Source: Cohnella sp. WQ 127256
GTDB taxonomy: Bacteria > Bacillota > Bacilli > Paenibacillales > Paenibacillaceae
Length of the DNA: 64,000 nucleotides
Assembly: GCF_024519285.1 (NCBI RefSeq)
Contig: NZ_JAMZCY010000001.1
Coordinates: forward strand, 992,001 to 1,056,000
Direction of reading: 5' to 3'
In this document: one piece after another, positions 36,236 through 43,624 of the stretch
How the letters are laid out: each line of letters opens with the position of its first letter
How positions within the stretch are numbered: position 1 is the first letter of the stretch
Made by a program: the position numbers and the translations under genes
The notes under the pieces: model-generated
The model's database searches: none
The model's input: only the letters and a program-made list of their open reading frames with translations
Told to the model about the DNA's origin: nothing

Positions 36236-37273
36236 ATGTGTACTACATTTACGCTTCAAAATAAGGTATCCATTTTACTGGGACAAAACTATGATTTTTA
36301 TTATGGGCATGGCTTAATTGTAGTCAGTAAGAGAGACCTGCTGAAGGAATCTCTTAAGGAAGAAGGCAAAAAAGGAGTAACATGGACATCTAAATACGGA
36401 AGTGTTACCTTCACGCAGTTTGGACGTGAGTTACCGATGAGTGGAATGAACGAAAAAGGCTTGGCTATTGCTATGATGTATCATGAAGATGGGCAATATC
36501 CGGAAGAAGACAACAGACCTGCTCTAAATGAGCTGCAATGGATTCAATATCAATTAGACCAGTATGCTTCGGTAGAAGAAGTGGTCAATCATCTAGATAA
36601 CATACGATTAGAAAAATCAATGTATGAGCTGCACTATACGGTTTCAGATGCCTCAGGCCATACCGTCATCATTGAATTTGTTGCTGGAAAGCCGCAGGTG
36701 ATCAAGGATGCACAGTACTTTGTGGTAACGAATACCAGCTTCGATAAGTCACTACAACATGCGAATCAATTCAAAGAAACCTCTATATCGAAGCTGTCGA
36801 AGCGAGTGAATTCTCTGGACCGGTTCACACTTGCTTATCGCATAGTGGAGAATAAGAGTCTAAGGTATGCATCTTCGCAAATTCCGATCAAGGAGGCATT
36901 TGCCGTACTAGAAGAAGTGTCAGTAAAGCCCTCTCTCGGAAGCATCTGGAGATGGGTTGGGAACAAGATTCCGCCTACCTTTACGTATTGGAGTATCGTA
37001 TTCGATATGAAGAACTTAACGATTCATTATCGAGATTATCGCAATAAGGCCATACGATCAATTGAACTGCAGAACTTTAACTTTTCTAAAGTTGAGCCCG
37101 TAGTATCCTTGCAACTGGATAATCAATTAAGGGGTGGAATAGAGTCTGATTTCAAACCCTACACCGTCCAAGATAATGAACGAATTATCCGATTAAGCTA
37201 TAAACCGATTACGGATATTTTTTCGATAGAAGATCAGTTAGAGCTAGCGAAATATCCCGATACATTCAAGTAA
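36236..37273 (+). CDS. Choloylglycine hydrolase / penicillin V acylase family Ntn hydrolase
   Basis: An N-terminal nucleophile hydrolase of about 345 residues. Removal of the first Met exposes Cys2 (MCTTFTL), the nucleophile; GQNYDFYYGHG supplies the conserved Asn-x-Asp, and ELPMSGMNEKGLAIAM is the next family block. Members cleave amide bonds in bile salts, penicillin V or N-acyl homoserine lactones. GGAGGG lies before the ATG at 36236; an in-frame TTG at 36191 would bury the catalytic Cys and is rejected. No signal peptide is seen. The substrate is unknown. Confidence 0.85.
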   Translation: MCTTFTLQNKVSILLGQNYDFYYGHGLIVVSKRDLLKESLKEEGKKGVTWTSKYGSVTFTQFGRELPMSGMNEKGLAIAMMYHEDGQYPEEDNRPALNELQWIQYQLDQYASVEEVVNHLDNIRLEKSMYELHYTVSDASGHTVIIEFVAGKPQVIKDAQYFVVTNTSFDKSLQHANQFKETSISKLSKRVNSLDRFTLAYRIVENKSLRYASSQIPIKEAFAVLEEVSVKPSLGSIWRWVGNKIPPTFTYWSIVFDMKNLTIHYRDYRNKAIRSIELQNFNFSKVEPVVSLQLDNQLRGGIESDFKPYTVQDNERIIRLSYKPITDIFSIEDQLELAKYPDTFK

Positions 37274-37345
37274 GGGCTTATTAATTTAAGAATGGTAGTA
37301 TTAAAGGGAATAGAGTAGAGAGAGAAGAAATGTGGATTTACTAAT

Positions 37346-37398
37346 CCATGGTTCACCTCCATCATCATCAAAACCAGCCGCAAGAGGCTGGCTTTTTT
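37346..37398 (+). repeat. Att-like repeat copy 4 with terminator hairpin
   Basis: GGTTCACCTCCATCATC resembles the start of copy 3. It is followed by CCAGCC pairing with GGCTGG (37374-37391) and six T residues. It marks the right end of the accessory stretch and is the insertion point of the group II intron fragment. Confidence 0.5.
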
Positions 37399-37401
37399 GT
37401 G

Positions 37402-37640
37402 GTGCGCCACGCATGGCGATTAACTAGGTGGTGAAAGTCCACTGTGGGGGCTTGTAGTTGCCAACCACTAGCCAAGAGCAAGGGTGTCCATCGCGAGGTG
37501 GAATCTGAAGGAAGCTGGAGGCAAAATTCCGACCCGAGGAACACGAACATCATAAGATATAGGATATGGGACGAGTTTGCCATACAAAACGAAGTCCAAT
37601 TAACTACACGGACATACCTATGTAGATGATGCGGGTGAGG
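37402..37640 (+). mobile_element. Group II intron 5' fragment (class C-like), no reverse transcriptase
   Basis: The sequence opens with GTGCGCC and contains the group II domain I landmarks AACTAGGTGGTGAAAGTCCA, TTGCCAACCACTAGCCAAG, AGCAAGGGTGTCCA and GAGGTGGAATCTGAAGGAAG. I see no domain V hairpin and no intron-encoded reverse transcriptase, so only the 5' part remains. It starts 4 nt after the T-tract of a terminator hairpin, the usual insertion site of bacterial class C introns. The remainder up to 37,687 has a GGCTACTCA/TGGGTAGCC hairpin and nothing else recognised. Confidence 0.8.
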
Positions 37641-37687
37641 TCGGCTACTCAACTAATGGGTAGCCTCCTACCCGATTTAACAGTGTA

Positions 37688-37969
37688 TTACGTAGCGATA
37701 TCCGCCCATACTTCATCTTCAACGTCTAATTGAATTTGTGAAGGGTAGACACGAAGTTGGTATTCGTTCAATACGTAGCGCATAATCGCTTCTTTAATAT
37801 TGGCTTCAATGAGATAACGGCTGCGACCTTGAATCCACACTTCTGCGCTAAAGCCTTGATCTTCCTCATAGAAGAGCTCAACTTCAACCGAAGTAATCGG
37901 AACCTCATGACGCTCTGCCATGTTTAAGCAGACGGCGTTGACGATCTGATCCATAGTTAGGCGCATCAT
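37688..37969 (-). CDS. DUF2653 family protein (YxcD-like)
   Basis: A soluble protein of 93 residues, matching the YxcD/DUF2653 family in length and pattern (MRLTMDQIVNAVCLNMAERH; VEVELFYEEDQGFSAEVW). It has a mixed alpha/beta layout with a strongly acidic C-terminal half. Function unknown. It begins 3 nt after the stop of the upstream membrane protein gene, so the two form an operon. Confidence 0.75.
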   Translation of the reverse strand: MMRLTMDQIVNAVCLNMAERHEVPITSVEVELFYEEDQGFSAEVWIQGRSRYLIEANIKEAIMRYVLNEYQLRVYPSQIQLDVEDEVWADIAT

Positions 37970-37972
37970 CGA

Positions 37973-38404
37973 TTACCAGCGACGATTGTTCGGATTTTGG
38001 TTTTGCCTGCGGCGTTTTATCGCATCGTATATTCCTCTGAAAATCATGAACAAGACGAACAAGGCGAGAACGTTAACGAGTAAGCCCATCATGTTTCCGA
38101 AAAATCCAGAGCCGAACATGCCGCCGAACATTAAACCGGCTAACCCACCAATCATCATGCCCTTCATAAAGCTACCGCCACTAAACAGTCCTCGTTTCGT
38201 AGAAGTGCCGGTTCCAGATGTAGCCGAAGATTTATTTGTAGTGGAGCTTTTGCTAACTCCGTCTTGGGATTGTGCTGGTGTTTTGTTGAAGGACTTCTTA
38301 CCTGAACTGAACGAGCGTGGTCTTGCATCTGCACTATCGACCGGTATAGTTACGGCAATAGTGAAAGCGAATAAGCTGAGTACTAATAATGTTTTTTTCC
38401 ACAT
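37973..38404 (-). CDS. Secreted/membrane protein with Gly-rich hydrophobic segment
   Basis: A protein of 143 residues with an N-terminal signal peptide (KKTLLVLSLFAFTIAVTIPV, then a probable cleavage near SADA). A Ser/Thr/Lys-rich linker of about 55 residues follows. Next is a Gly-Met-Phe-rich membrane segment (MMIGGLAGLMFGGMFGSGFF) and a second helix, and the end is basic (KRRRQNQNPNNRRW). The layout resembles the front part of bacterial Tim44-like proteins without the Tim44 domain. It is paired with the DUF2653 gene. Function unknown. Confidence 0.65.
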   Translation of the reverse strand: MWKKTLLVLSLFAFTIAVTIPVDSADARPRSFSSGKKSFNKTPAQSQDGVSKSSTTNKSSATSGTGTSTKRGLFSGGSFMKGMMIGGLAGLMFGGMFGSGFFGNMMGLLVNVLALFVLFMIFRGIYDAIKRRRQNQNPNNRRW

Positions 38405-38558
38405 GATGTTAATTACCCTCCTGCATTTGTCGTAATTGTCTTACGAGTATGTTATACGTGCGTAGACTTCGCAGGTTTCACTTAAAGTGGTGATGCTCAT
38501 AAATCATTTTTGAGGTATGCTACCACTAACGGGTTTGTTGATTAAGGAAAGGGGCATA

Positions 38559-39125
38559 GTGAAGATGCAAAAAACGATAGATTATCCCGATGAGTACATT
38601 CAATATTTAGTAGAATATAACGGTTCTCGCGATTATTTCGAATGTCATGAAATTATGGAAGAGTATTGGAAGGAACATCCGGATTCAGAATATAAGACAT
38701 GCTGGTTAGTCCTAATTCGGATTTCAGTATGTATGTATCATTCGAGGAGAGGAAATTGGGCGGGGGCTATTAAGCTCATGGGCAAAGCTGCTGAAGAAGC
38801 AGAAGCTCATCAATTCGACAAGCTTGGTCTAGATGGAACGAAGCTTGTTGAATTGATGAGGCAAGCGGCTCTTGATTGGACGCAACCTAACCGAACCTAT
38901 GTAGATCTCCAATTACCAATTATAGATCACAAGCTGCAGGACGCTGCTCGGCAACGTTGTAATGAGCTTGGTTATATATGGGGAATTCATGGACAGGAGG
39001 CAGGGGACCCGATCATTCATCGTCATCTTACGCGGGATAGGAGCGATGTTGTACTTGAAAGAGCTGAATCAGCCAAGCGCAAAGCGTTTAGTCGGCAGGT
39101 TCCGAATGAAGATAACCGTCTGTAA
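38559..39125 (+). CDS. DUF309 family protein
   Basis: A soluble all-helical protein of about 188 residues. The family signature RDYFECHEIMEEYWKEHP is clear, followed by ISVCMYHSRRGNWAGAIKLM. Function is not established. AAGGAAAGGGG precedes a GTG (38559) and an ATG (38565); either may be used. Its 3' end overlaps the convergent carbonic anhydrase gene by 38 nt. Confidence 0.8.
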   Translation: MKMQKTIDYPDEYIQYLVEYNGSRDYFECHEIMEEYWKEHPDSEYKTCWLVLIRISVCMYHSRRGNWAGAIKLMGKAAEEAEAHQFDKLGLDGTKLVELMRQAALDWTQPNRTYVDLQLPIIDHKLQDAARQRCNELGYIWGIHGQEAGDPIIHRHLTRDRSDVVLERAESAKRKAFSRQVPNEDNRL

Positions 39126-39666
39126 CAACTTCTAATGCACCAGTATCGGGATGAATAATTAGTCCGTGTACTGGAGTGTTAGGAGGAAGCAAAGGGTGGT
39201 TTCTAACAATCTCAACGCTGTTCTCTACGCTTTCTCTTACGTTATCGAAGCCAGTCAACCAACGGTTTAGATTGATTCCTGAGTGTCGCAAAGTATGAAT
39301 GACATGCTCTTCAATACCACGTTCTTTCATATGTGCCACAACATTGTCCGGATTGATCCCTGTCATTCCGCAATTATGATGACCGATTATAAATACTTCA
39401 TTTGCGTTTAGCTCGTACAATGCAACTAATATACTCCGCATAATATTACCGAATGGCAAGGTTACAATACCACCTGCATTCTTGATGAGCTTGGCATCTC
39501 CATTGCGGAGGTTCATTGCTTTAGGAAGCAGCTCAGTGAGGCGAGCATCCATGCAGGAGACGATAACGACACGTTTCTCGTTATGTTTGTTAGTTAAATA
39601 TTGTTCAAATCCTTTATCTTGCACGAATTGCTTATTATAACTTAAGATTTCATCCATTTTACGCAC
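39088..39666 (-). CDS. Beta-class carbonic anhydrase
   Basis: A zinc enzyme of 192 residues that interconverts CO2 and bicarbonate. The metal and catalytic residues are visible: Cys38-x-Asp40-x-Arg42 in SCMDAR, and His96 with Cys99 in IGHHNCGM. The length suits the short bacterial type, like B. subtilis YvdA. It overlaps the convergent DUF309 gene by 38 nt and is followed by no terminator that I can see. It is probably cotranscribed with the upstream HesB-like gene (20 bp gap). Confidence 0.9.
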   Translation of the reverse strand: MRKMDEILSYNKQFVQDKGFEQYLTNKHNEKRVVIVSCMDARLTELLPKAMNLRNGDAKLIKNAGGIVTLPFGNIMRSILVALYELNANEVFIIGHHNCGMTGINPDNVVAHMKERGIEEHVIHTLRHSGINLNRWLTGFDNVRESVENSVEIVRNHPLLPPNTPVHGLIIHPDTGALEVVTDGYLHSEPAD

Positions 39667-39686
39667 TGCTTATTCCTCCTATCAAT

Positions 39687-40028
39687 TTATAGCGCTTGTA
39701 TGTTCGTACGTTTGTCTACAATCTTGAATCGATTACTATAGATTTGGCCATCGCTAGCTAATTTGAAGGCGCGATGCTCGGGTTGATAAGTAATGCGCAT
39801 ATGATCGTCGAAGAACACCTCATGACGTTTTTCATACCAGATCTCGAAGTGATTACTCTCGGCATGTAGATCGTCGCTCAGAGGCGCACTGATCGCCCAT
39901 ATCGTGGCAACACCATCCACCGAGCAGCCGCATCCCTCTGAATCGAATACGAGCTTCAAATCCTTTGTATCTTCACCGAATTTTGCTTGAACTTCTTGGA
40001 TCGCTTGTTCGCTCCATTGTATGTTCAT
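39687..40028 (-). CDS. HesB/IscA-like protein (YqkB type)
   Basis: A small protein of about 113 residues of the iron-sulfur biosynthesis fold family in its YqkB branch. The family stretch KLVFDSEGCGCSVDGVATIW carries a Cys-x-Cys pair; the C-terminal Cys-Gly-Cys of true A-type carriers is missing, as in YqkB. GGAGAGGAG lies before the ATG at 40028. A role in iron-sulfur assembly is assumed from the fold only. Confidence 0.8.
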   Translation of the reverse strand: MNIQWSEQAIQEVQAKFGEDTKDLKLVFDSEGCGCSVDGVATIWAISAPLSDDLHAESNHFEIWYEKRHEVFFDDHMRITYQPEHRAFKLASDGQIYSNRFKIVDKRTNIQAL

Positions 40029-40155
40029 AGGCAATGTTCTCCTCTCCAAAAACTTCATCCAATCTTACCTGATTATGTTTCAAGTAAGTTGATTATAAAT
40101 TTTACGGAGAGTATGATCAAGAAGACAATATCTACTCTGGAAAGGTCGTGCCCTT

Positions 40156-41685
40156 ATGAGTACCGTAGATCAAGCTTTTTCTCCTTCTTTGAAGCGATTT
40201 CGGGAATTGACAAATCAAATTAAGCAATACGAAGAAATATTGGGAGTCGTTTACTGGGACATGAGGACAGGTGCGCCGCGCAAAGGGCTAGAGCAACGTT
40301 CCGAGGCCGTCGGTGCTCTGTCTTCAGAGTCGTTCAGATTAGCAACATCTAGTGAGATGGGAGAGTTGCTAGCTAAGCTGAATGAGTCGGAAGAACAAAA
40401 CCAGCTTAATGAAATCAATCGCAGATTAGTCGAGGAAACGACGAAGGAATATGAACGCAATCGGAAAATTCCTCCTGAAATGTATCGTGAATATGTTGTC
40501 TTAACCTCACAGGCGGAATCCGCTTGGGAGATTGCTAAGGATAAGAACGATTTTCCAGGCTTTGTCCCATACTTAGAGAAGATTATTGCATTCAACCGCA
40601 AATTTATTGAAATATGGGGAGTAAAGGATACTCCTTACGATACGCTGTTAGATATGCATGAACAGGGACTTACAACTGTTGAATTGGATCGCTTGTTCGG
40701 TGAACTCAGAGCACGACTCGTGCCTCTTGCTGAGAAAATAGCGAACTCCAAACATAAGCCAGATACATCGTTCTTAGAAGGAACCTTTGACATAGAAAAG
40801 CAGAAGAAGTTTAGTTTGTTTATTTTGAATGAAATGGGTTACGATTTCGACGCAGGAAGACTGGATGAGAGTGTACATCCTTTCGCGACAGGATTAAGCC
40901 CAGGTGATGTGCGAATTACGACGAGATACTTAACTGATGACATTATGAGTGCGTTATTCGGTACGCTTCATGAAGGTGGACATGCTCTTTATGAACAAAA
41001 TATTAAACCCGAGCTTATTGGAACTTCTTTATGCACAGGAACTTCGATGGGAATTCATGAATCGCAATCGCGACTGTGGGAAAATATGGTCGGACGCAGT
41101 TTAAGCTTCTGGGAACGCTATTTACCAGACCTCAAGGCTCATTTTCCAGGACAATTGGATGGAGTCACGGCAGAACAGTTCTATAAGGGAATTAATGTCG
41201 TACAGCCATCACTCATTCGGATTGAAGCGGATGAACTGACCTATAATCTGCATATCATGATCCGCTATGAAATTGAGAAAATGCTATTTAACGAAGATTT
41301 GGACCCACGCGATTTACCGGAAGTATGGAACAAGAAATATACGGAAGCGTTGGGGGTTACACCTCCAAATGATGCACAAGGTGTATTGCAGGATGTTCAC
41401 TGGTCAGGCGGAGCATTTGGCTATTTCCCTTCTTACTCGTTAGGCAATATGTATGGTGCCCAGATGATGAACATTGCTCGTCAGAAGCTTCCTGATCTAG
41501 AACAGCAAGTCGCTTCAGGACAATTGCTTCCGCTTAAGGAATGGTTAACGGATCTGGTTTATCAACACGGAAAGCTACTTAACCCGTCAGAGATCATTGA
41601 ACGGATAAGCGGTGAACCGTTGCAATCTTCTTATCTGTGCGATTACTTAGAAAATAAATATCGAGAAATTTATCGTTTGGAATAA
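40156..41685 (+). CDS. Carboxypeptidase M32 (thermostable carboxypeptidase type)
   Basis: A cytoplasmic zinc carboxypeptidase of 509 residues. The zinc site HEGGH (about residue 272, in TLHEGGHALYE) and the flanking GTSLCTGTSMGIHESQSRLW are diagnostic of family M32. Length and lack of a signal peptide match B. subtilis YpwA. It removes C-terminal residues with broad specificity. GGAAAGG precedes the ATG. Confidence 0.93.
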   Translation: MSTVDQAFSPSLKRFRELTNQIKQYEEILGVVYWDMRTGAPRKGLEQRSEAVGALSSESFRLATSSEMGELLAKLNESEEQNQLNEINRRLVEETTKEYERNRKIPPEMYREYVVLTSQAESAWEIAKDKNDFPGFVPYLEKIIAFNRKFIEIWGVKDTPYDTLLDMHEQGLTTVELDRLFGELRARLVPLAEKIANSKHKPDTSFLEGTFDIEKQKKFSLFILNEMGYDFDAGRLDESVHPFATGLSPGDVRITTRYLTDDIMSALFGTLHEGGHALYEQNIKPELIGTSLCTGTSMGIHESQSRLWENMVGRSLSFWERYLPDLKAHFPGQLDGVTAEQFYKGINVVQPSLIRIEADELTYNLHIMIRYEIEKMLFNEDLDPRDLPEVWNKKYTEALGVTPPNDAQGVLQDVHWSGGAFGYFPSYSLGNMYGAQMMNIARQKLPDLEQQVASGQLLPLKEWLTDLVYQHGKLLNPSEIIERISGEPLQSSYLCDYLENKYREIYRLE

Positions 41686-41757
41686 TAGGTGTGGGGGCGG
41701 AGAGAAGACAACTCTCTTACGCCTCTTTTTACTTGGATCATGCCGGGAGGATATCAG

Positions 41758-42729
41758 ATGGGTTTTCGCGTCATCAAAACTGCGGTAGCCACACTCACCG
41801 CAATTTATACCGCCTATCTCTTAGGCGTAGATAACCCGTTATCTGCAGGCTTGCTGGCCATCTTAGGCGTGGAGACAACACGCTGGCGGGGTATCAAATC
41901 TGTATTTGCTCGGTTCATGGCTTCCATATTGGGATTGGCGCTAGCTTCGATCTTATTTGATTTCATTGGATTTCATATTTGGGTGTTAGCTATCTATATC
42001 CTTCTCGCCTATCCCCTGCTATCGCGGGTAGGCTTTAAGGATGGAATAATAACGGGTTCCGTTATCGTATTTCATTTGTTCGCCCGTGGTGAAGTTACCC
42101 TTCATGCATTACTAACTGAATTAGAGCTTCTTGTCATTGGTCTTGGATGGGCAACGGTGTTTAATCTTATCTACATGCCTAAAGAAAACAAGACGCTAGC
42201 GGCTTTGCGCAAGAAGACGGAGGAAGGCTTCTCTAGTATTTTCTTTCACTTAGCTGTCCACTTGCGTAATCCCGGCTTCGTGTGGGGTGGGGAGGAAGTT
42301 TTGAAAACGGAATCCGCTATTGAGGAAGGGATTGAGGTAGCCAGGCGTGCGCGTGAAAATCGGCTAATTCCACAGGACGAGCCGTGGCAGCATTACTTTC
42401 AAATGCGACGTCAGCAACTGGAATCTATTGAATTGATGATGGAGTCTGTTGCTTTCGTATCCAGTAAAGTCCCACAGGCTGAATTGATTGCGGTTCTGTT
42501 CGACCGTCTTATAGAAGATGTGAAGTCGGAATTCTATGAGGGAGAAACGGAGCGGATGCTGGATGCGTTGGAGAAAAGCTTCGAGGAAATGCCATTGCCA
42601 GCTTCAAGAGACGAATTCGAAACCCGCTCTGCACTCTTCCATCTTTCGCGTGAATTGAGGCGTTATTTAAGTATTGCAAGCCGTGAAAAAAAACAAAAGT
42701 CAACTTCTGCCCAAGCGATCATACAATGA
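41758..42729 (+). CDS. Aromatic acid exporter family membrane protein (YqjA-like)
   Basis: A membrane protein of 323 residues. Four or five helices fill the first 140 residues (VIKTAVATLTAIYTAYLLG; GLLAILGVETTRWRG), and a cytoplasmic helical domain of about 180 residues follows, as in the ArAE_1 plus ArAE_1_C layout of YqjA. The ATG at 41758 has GGGAGG 7 nt upstream; earlier in-frame starts do not. It may export aromatic acids by family analogy only. Confidence 0.8.
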   Translation: MGFRVIKTAVATLTAIYTAYLLGVDNPLSAGLLAILGVETTRWRGIKSVFARFMASILGLALASILFDFIGFHIWVLAIYILLAYPLLSRVGFKDGIITGSVIVFHLFARGEVTLHALLTELELLVIGLGWATVFNLIYMPKENKTLAALRKKTEEGFSSIFFHLAVHLRNPGFVWGGEEVLKTESAIEEGIEVARRARENRLIPQDEPWQHYFQMRRQQLESIELMMESVAFVSSKVPQAELIAVLFDRLIEDVKSEFYEGETERMLDALEKSFEEMPLPASRDEFETRSALFHLSRELRRYLSIASREKKQKSTSAQAIIQ

Positions 42730-42733
42730 AAGG

Positions 42734-42838
42734 TAAAGTCTATTCCGCCAACCGACTGCAACTAATGAAGTGGGTAACGGTTGCAGGCTGCAACAATACA
42801 TTTTTGTCACTCTAGACGAATGTCCTGCATAGACTTTA
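42734..42838. other. Inverted-repeat region upstream of cotE
   Basis: TAAAGTCTAT (42734-42743) and ATAGACTTTA (42829-42838) are perfect 10-bp inverted repeats about 85 nt apart. Between them CTGCAAC (42756), GTTGCAG (42780) and TGCAAC (42789) can form two exclusive hairpins. It lies in the promoter/leader of cotE. I see no known regulator site. Confidence 0.35.
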
Positions 42839-42871
42839 AGTGACTTGATCGTATGGAGGAGGTCATCTGTA

Positions 42872-43435
42872 ATGGCTATTGCGGATAAACGGCTGCAACG
42901 CAGGGAAATCATCACGAAAGCAGTTTGCGGCAAAGGCCGTAAGTTCTCAACGATTACCCACACCGTAACGCCGCCGCACCACCCGACCAGCATTCTGGGG
43001 GCGTGGATCATCAATCATCAATATGAAGCGGTGAAATCAGGAGACGGAATCGAAGTAATCGGGTCTTATGATATTAACATCTGGTATTCCTACAACAAGA
43101 ATTCGCAAACCGATGTTGCGAAAGAGACGATCTCGTATGTGGATCTCGTTCCTCTCTCGTATGTAGACCCGAAACATCGCTCCTCTACAGAAGAGGTATC
43201 TGCGGATGCAACGCAGGAACCTAACTGTGTGGAAGCGACGATCAGTTCTAATGGTTCTTCAGTGCTCATCCGCGTCGAACGGGAATTCGCCGTGGAGATG
43301 GTAGCGGAAACGAAGGTGTGTGTCGTAGTGGATCCTAACGGATGCGACGACGATGGGAAAGAAGTTGACTTCGGTCTGGGTGATGATGGAGATTTCGAGG
43401 ATCTCGATTCCGATTTACTGGAAGACGATTTGTAA
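42872..43435 (+). CDS. cotE: Outer spore coat morphogenetic protein CotE
   Basis: A spore coat protein of 187 residues. CotE surrounds the inner coat in the mother cell and recruits the outer coat layer. The family core is plain: QRREIITKAVCGKGRKFS, TPPHHPTSILGAWIINHQYEA and GSYDINIWYSYN. The C-terminus is very acidic (EDLDSDLLEDDL), as in other CotE proteins. ATGGAGGAGG lies before the ATG at 42872. It sits close to mutS, as in B. subtilis. Confidence 0.95.
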   Translation: MAIADKRLQRREIITKAVCGKGRKFSTITHTVTPPHHPTSILGAWIINHQYEAVKSGDGIEVIGSYDINIWYSYNKNSQTDVAKETISYVDLVPLSYVDPKHRSSTEEVSADATQEPNCVEATISSNGSSVLIRVEREFAVEMVAETKVCVVVDPNGCDDDGKEVDFGLGDDGDFEDLDSDLLEDDL

Positions 43436-43547
43436 TCGGTTCGGTCATCGGCCGGTACTTAAGTCTATGCAGAGACGGTACATTAGTCGAGGGCGAATGC
43501 CCTGTCGGAGCATCGGGATAAGCCTGATTGTAGCAAAGGTAAACATA

Positions 43548-43602
43548 GGGAAGGGTCATTCGGCTTCGGCGCTTACACGCCGCCTGCGGGAAGGCCCTTC
43601 CC
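43548..43602 (+). terminator. Large hairpin after cotE
   Basis: GGGAAGGG (43548-43555) pairs with CCCTTCCC (43595-43602), enclosing a GGCG/CGCC inner stem. The T-tract is weak (GTGTTTCG), so it may reduce rather than stop transcription into the amidoligase gene. Confidence 0.5.
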
Positions 43603-43624
43603 GTGTTTCGTAGGGGGAATCCGC

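Noticed and set aside
27031..37400. An intact integrative element or prophage
   Set aside because: No integrase, relaxase, replication or structural phage gene is found between the repeat copies.
37444..37652. Small open frames on both strands at the group II intron fragment
   Set aside because: The sequence matches intron domain I; neither frame resembles a reverse transcriptase or has a ribosome binding site.
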